Assembly: GCA_013339895.1 (NCBI GenBank)
Contig: JABACO010000003.1
Location: 11,515,349 to 11,579,348, forward strand
Length of the DNA stretch: 64,000 nucleotides
Reading direction: 5' to 3'
DNA from: Ephydatia muelleri
Taxonomy: Eukaryota; Porifera; Demospongiae; Spongillida; Spongillidae
The first letter of the stretch is position 1, and each line of letters opens with the position of its first letter. Position numbers and translations under genes: made by a program. The notes beneath the pieces were generated by a model, which worked only from the letters and a program-made list of their open reading frames with translations, was not told the DNA's origin and did no database searches. This document shows positions 63,863 through 64,000 of the stretch, in pieces.

Positions 63863-64000
63863 TCAGTTCCAGAAGTCAATGCCCTGCTGTTGCTGCATGA
63901 GTTGTTGCTGCTGTTGCTGCTGCTGCTGTTGCTGAGTCATCTGCGGCCTGGGAACCATGCCCATTGCAGAAGTAACGCCCTGCATCATGCCAGGGTTATA
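63863..64000 (-). CDS. C-terminal end of a Gln-rich protein (partial, runs off the window)
   Basis: Reading the minus strand from 64000 gives 45 codons then TGA (complement of 63863-63865). It begins YNPGMMQGVTSAMGMVPRP, continues with about ten Gln codons (mixed CAG/CAA), LMQQQQ and ends GIDFWN. Mixed Gln codons, the Met/Gly/Pro-rich composition and a frame open to the window edge suggest a real last exon. Such tails occur in several unrelated families (transcription coactivators, clathrin-associated ArfGAPs), so I do not name it. Confidence 0.55.
   Translation of the reverse strand, partial: YNPGMMQGVTSAMGMVPRPQMTQQQQQQQQQQQLMQQQQGIDFWN

Overview
The window looks like genomic DNA of an early-branching animal, most likely a demosponge. 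The evidence is AT-rich DNA (about 40% GC by eye), compact multi-exon genes with GT-AG introns, frequent acatgtacatgt-type runs, and three metazoan gene types: a Fringe glycosyltransferase, a secreted tandem Calx-beta protein and an LRR/7TM receptor of the LGR class. The species call is inference.

Layout. 1-19 kb is repeat-rich: a hAT-like remnant at the edge, a small hAT-like MITE (729-1093), a TG-rich satellite split by a young Ty3/gypsy-type LTR element with identical LTRs (2923-6053), then a large foldback region (about 8.0-16.8 kb). The foldback region holds a broken retroelement-like coding fragment, a 25-bp satellite and nested MITEs. A broken YqaJ-type exonuclease fragment follows (17.8-18.2 kb). 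The Fringe gene lies on + at 19177-32826 in about 11-12 exons, and its introns carry a long-TIR element, a hAT-like element, smaller foldbacks and a near-perfect hairpin. A secreted protein with eight Calx-beta domains lies on + at 35036-44963 (17 exons, 991 aa); all internal exons are phase 1-1. The LGR-type receptor lies on + at 46215-61826 (11 exons, 1346 aa); its introns are full of TG microsatellites. The last 138 bases hold the C-terminal end of a Q-rich protein on the - strand.

How the genes fit together. They are ordinary single eukaryotic genes, not an operon. Fringe would act in the Golgi on O-fucosylated EGF repeats, the Calx-beta protein would act outside the cell (possibly in adhesion or aggregation), and the LGR-type receptor at the cell surface. 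Nothing in the sequence shows that they work together.

The most unusual items are the LTR element, whose surviving pol domains imply the order protease-integrase-RNase H with an in-frame deletion between the last two; the foldback family with TGGGACAGTTTCCGAGAAAA-type ends; the fully symmetric exon design of the Calx-beta gene; and the LGR-type gene, whose early LRRs are one per exon while about 15 more LRRs plus the 7TM region share one exon.
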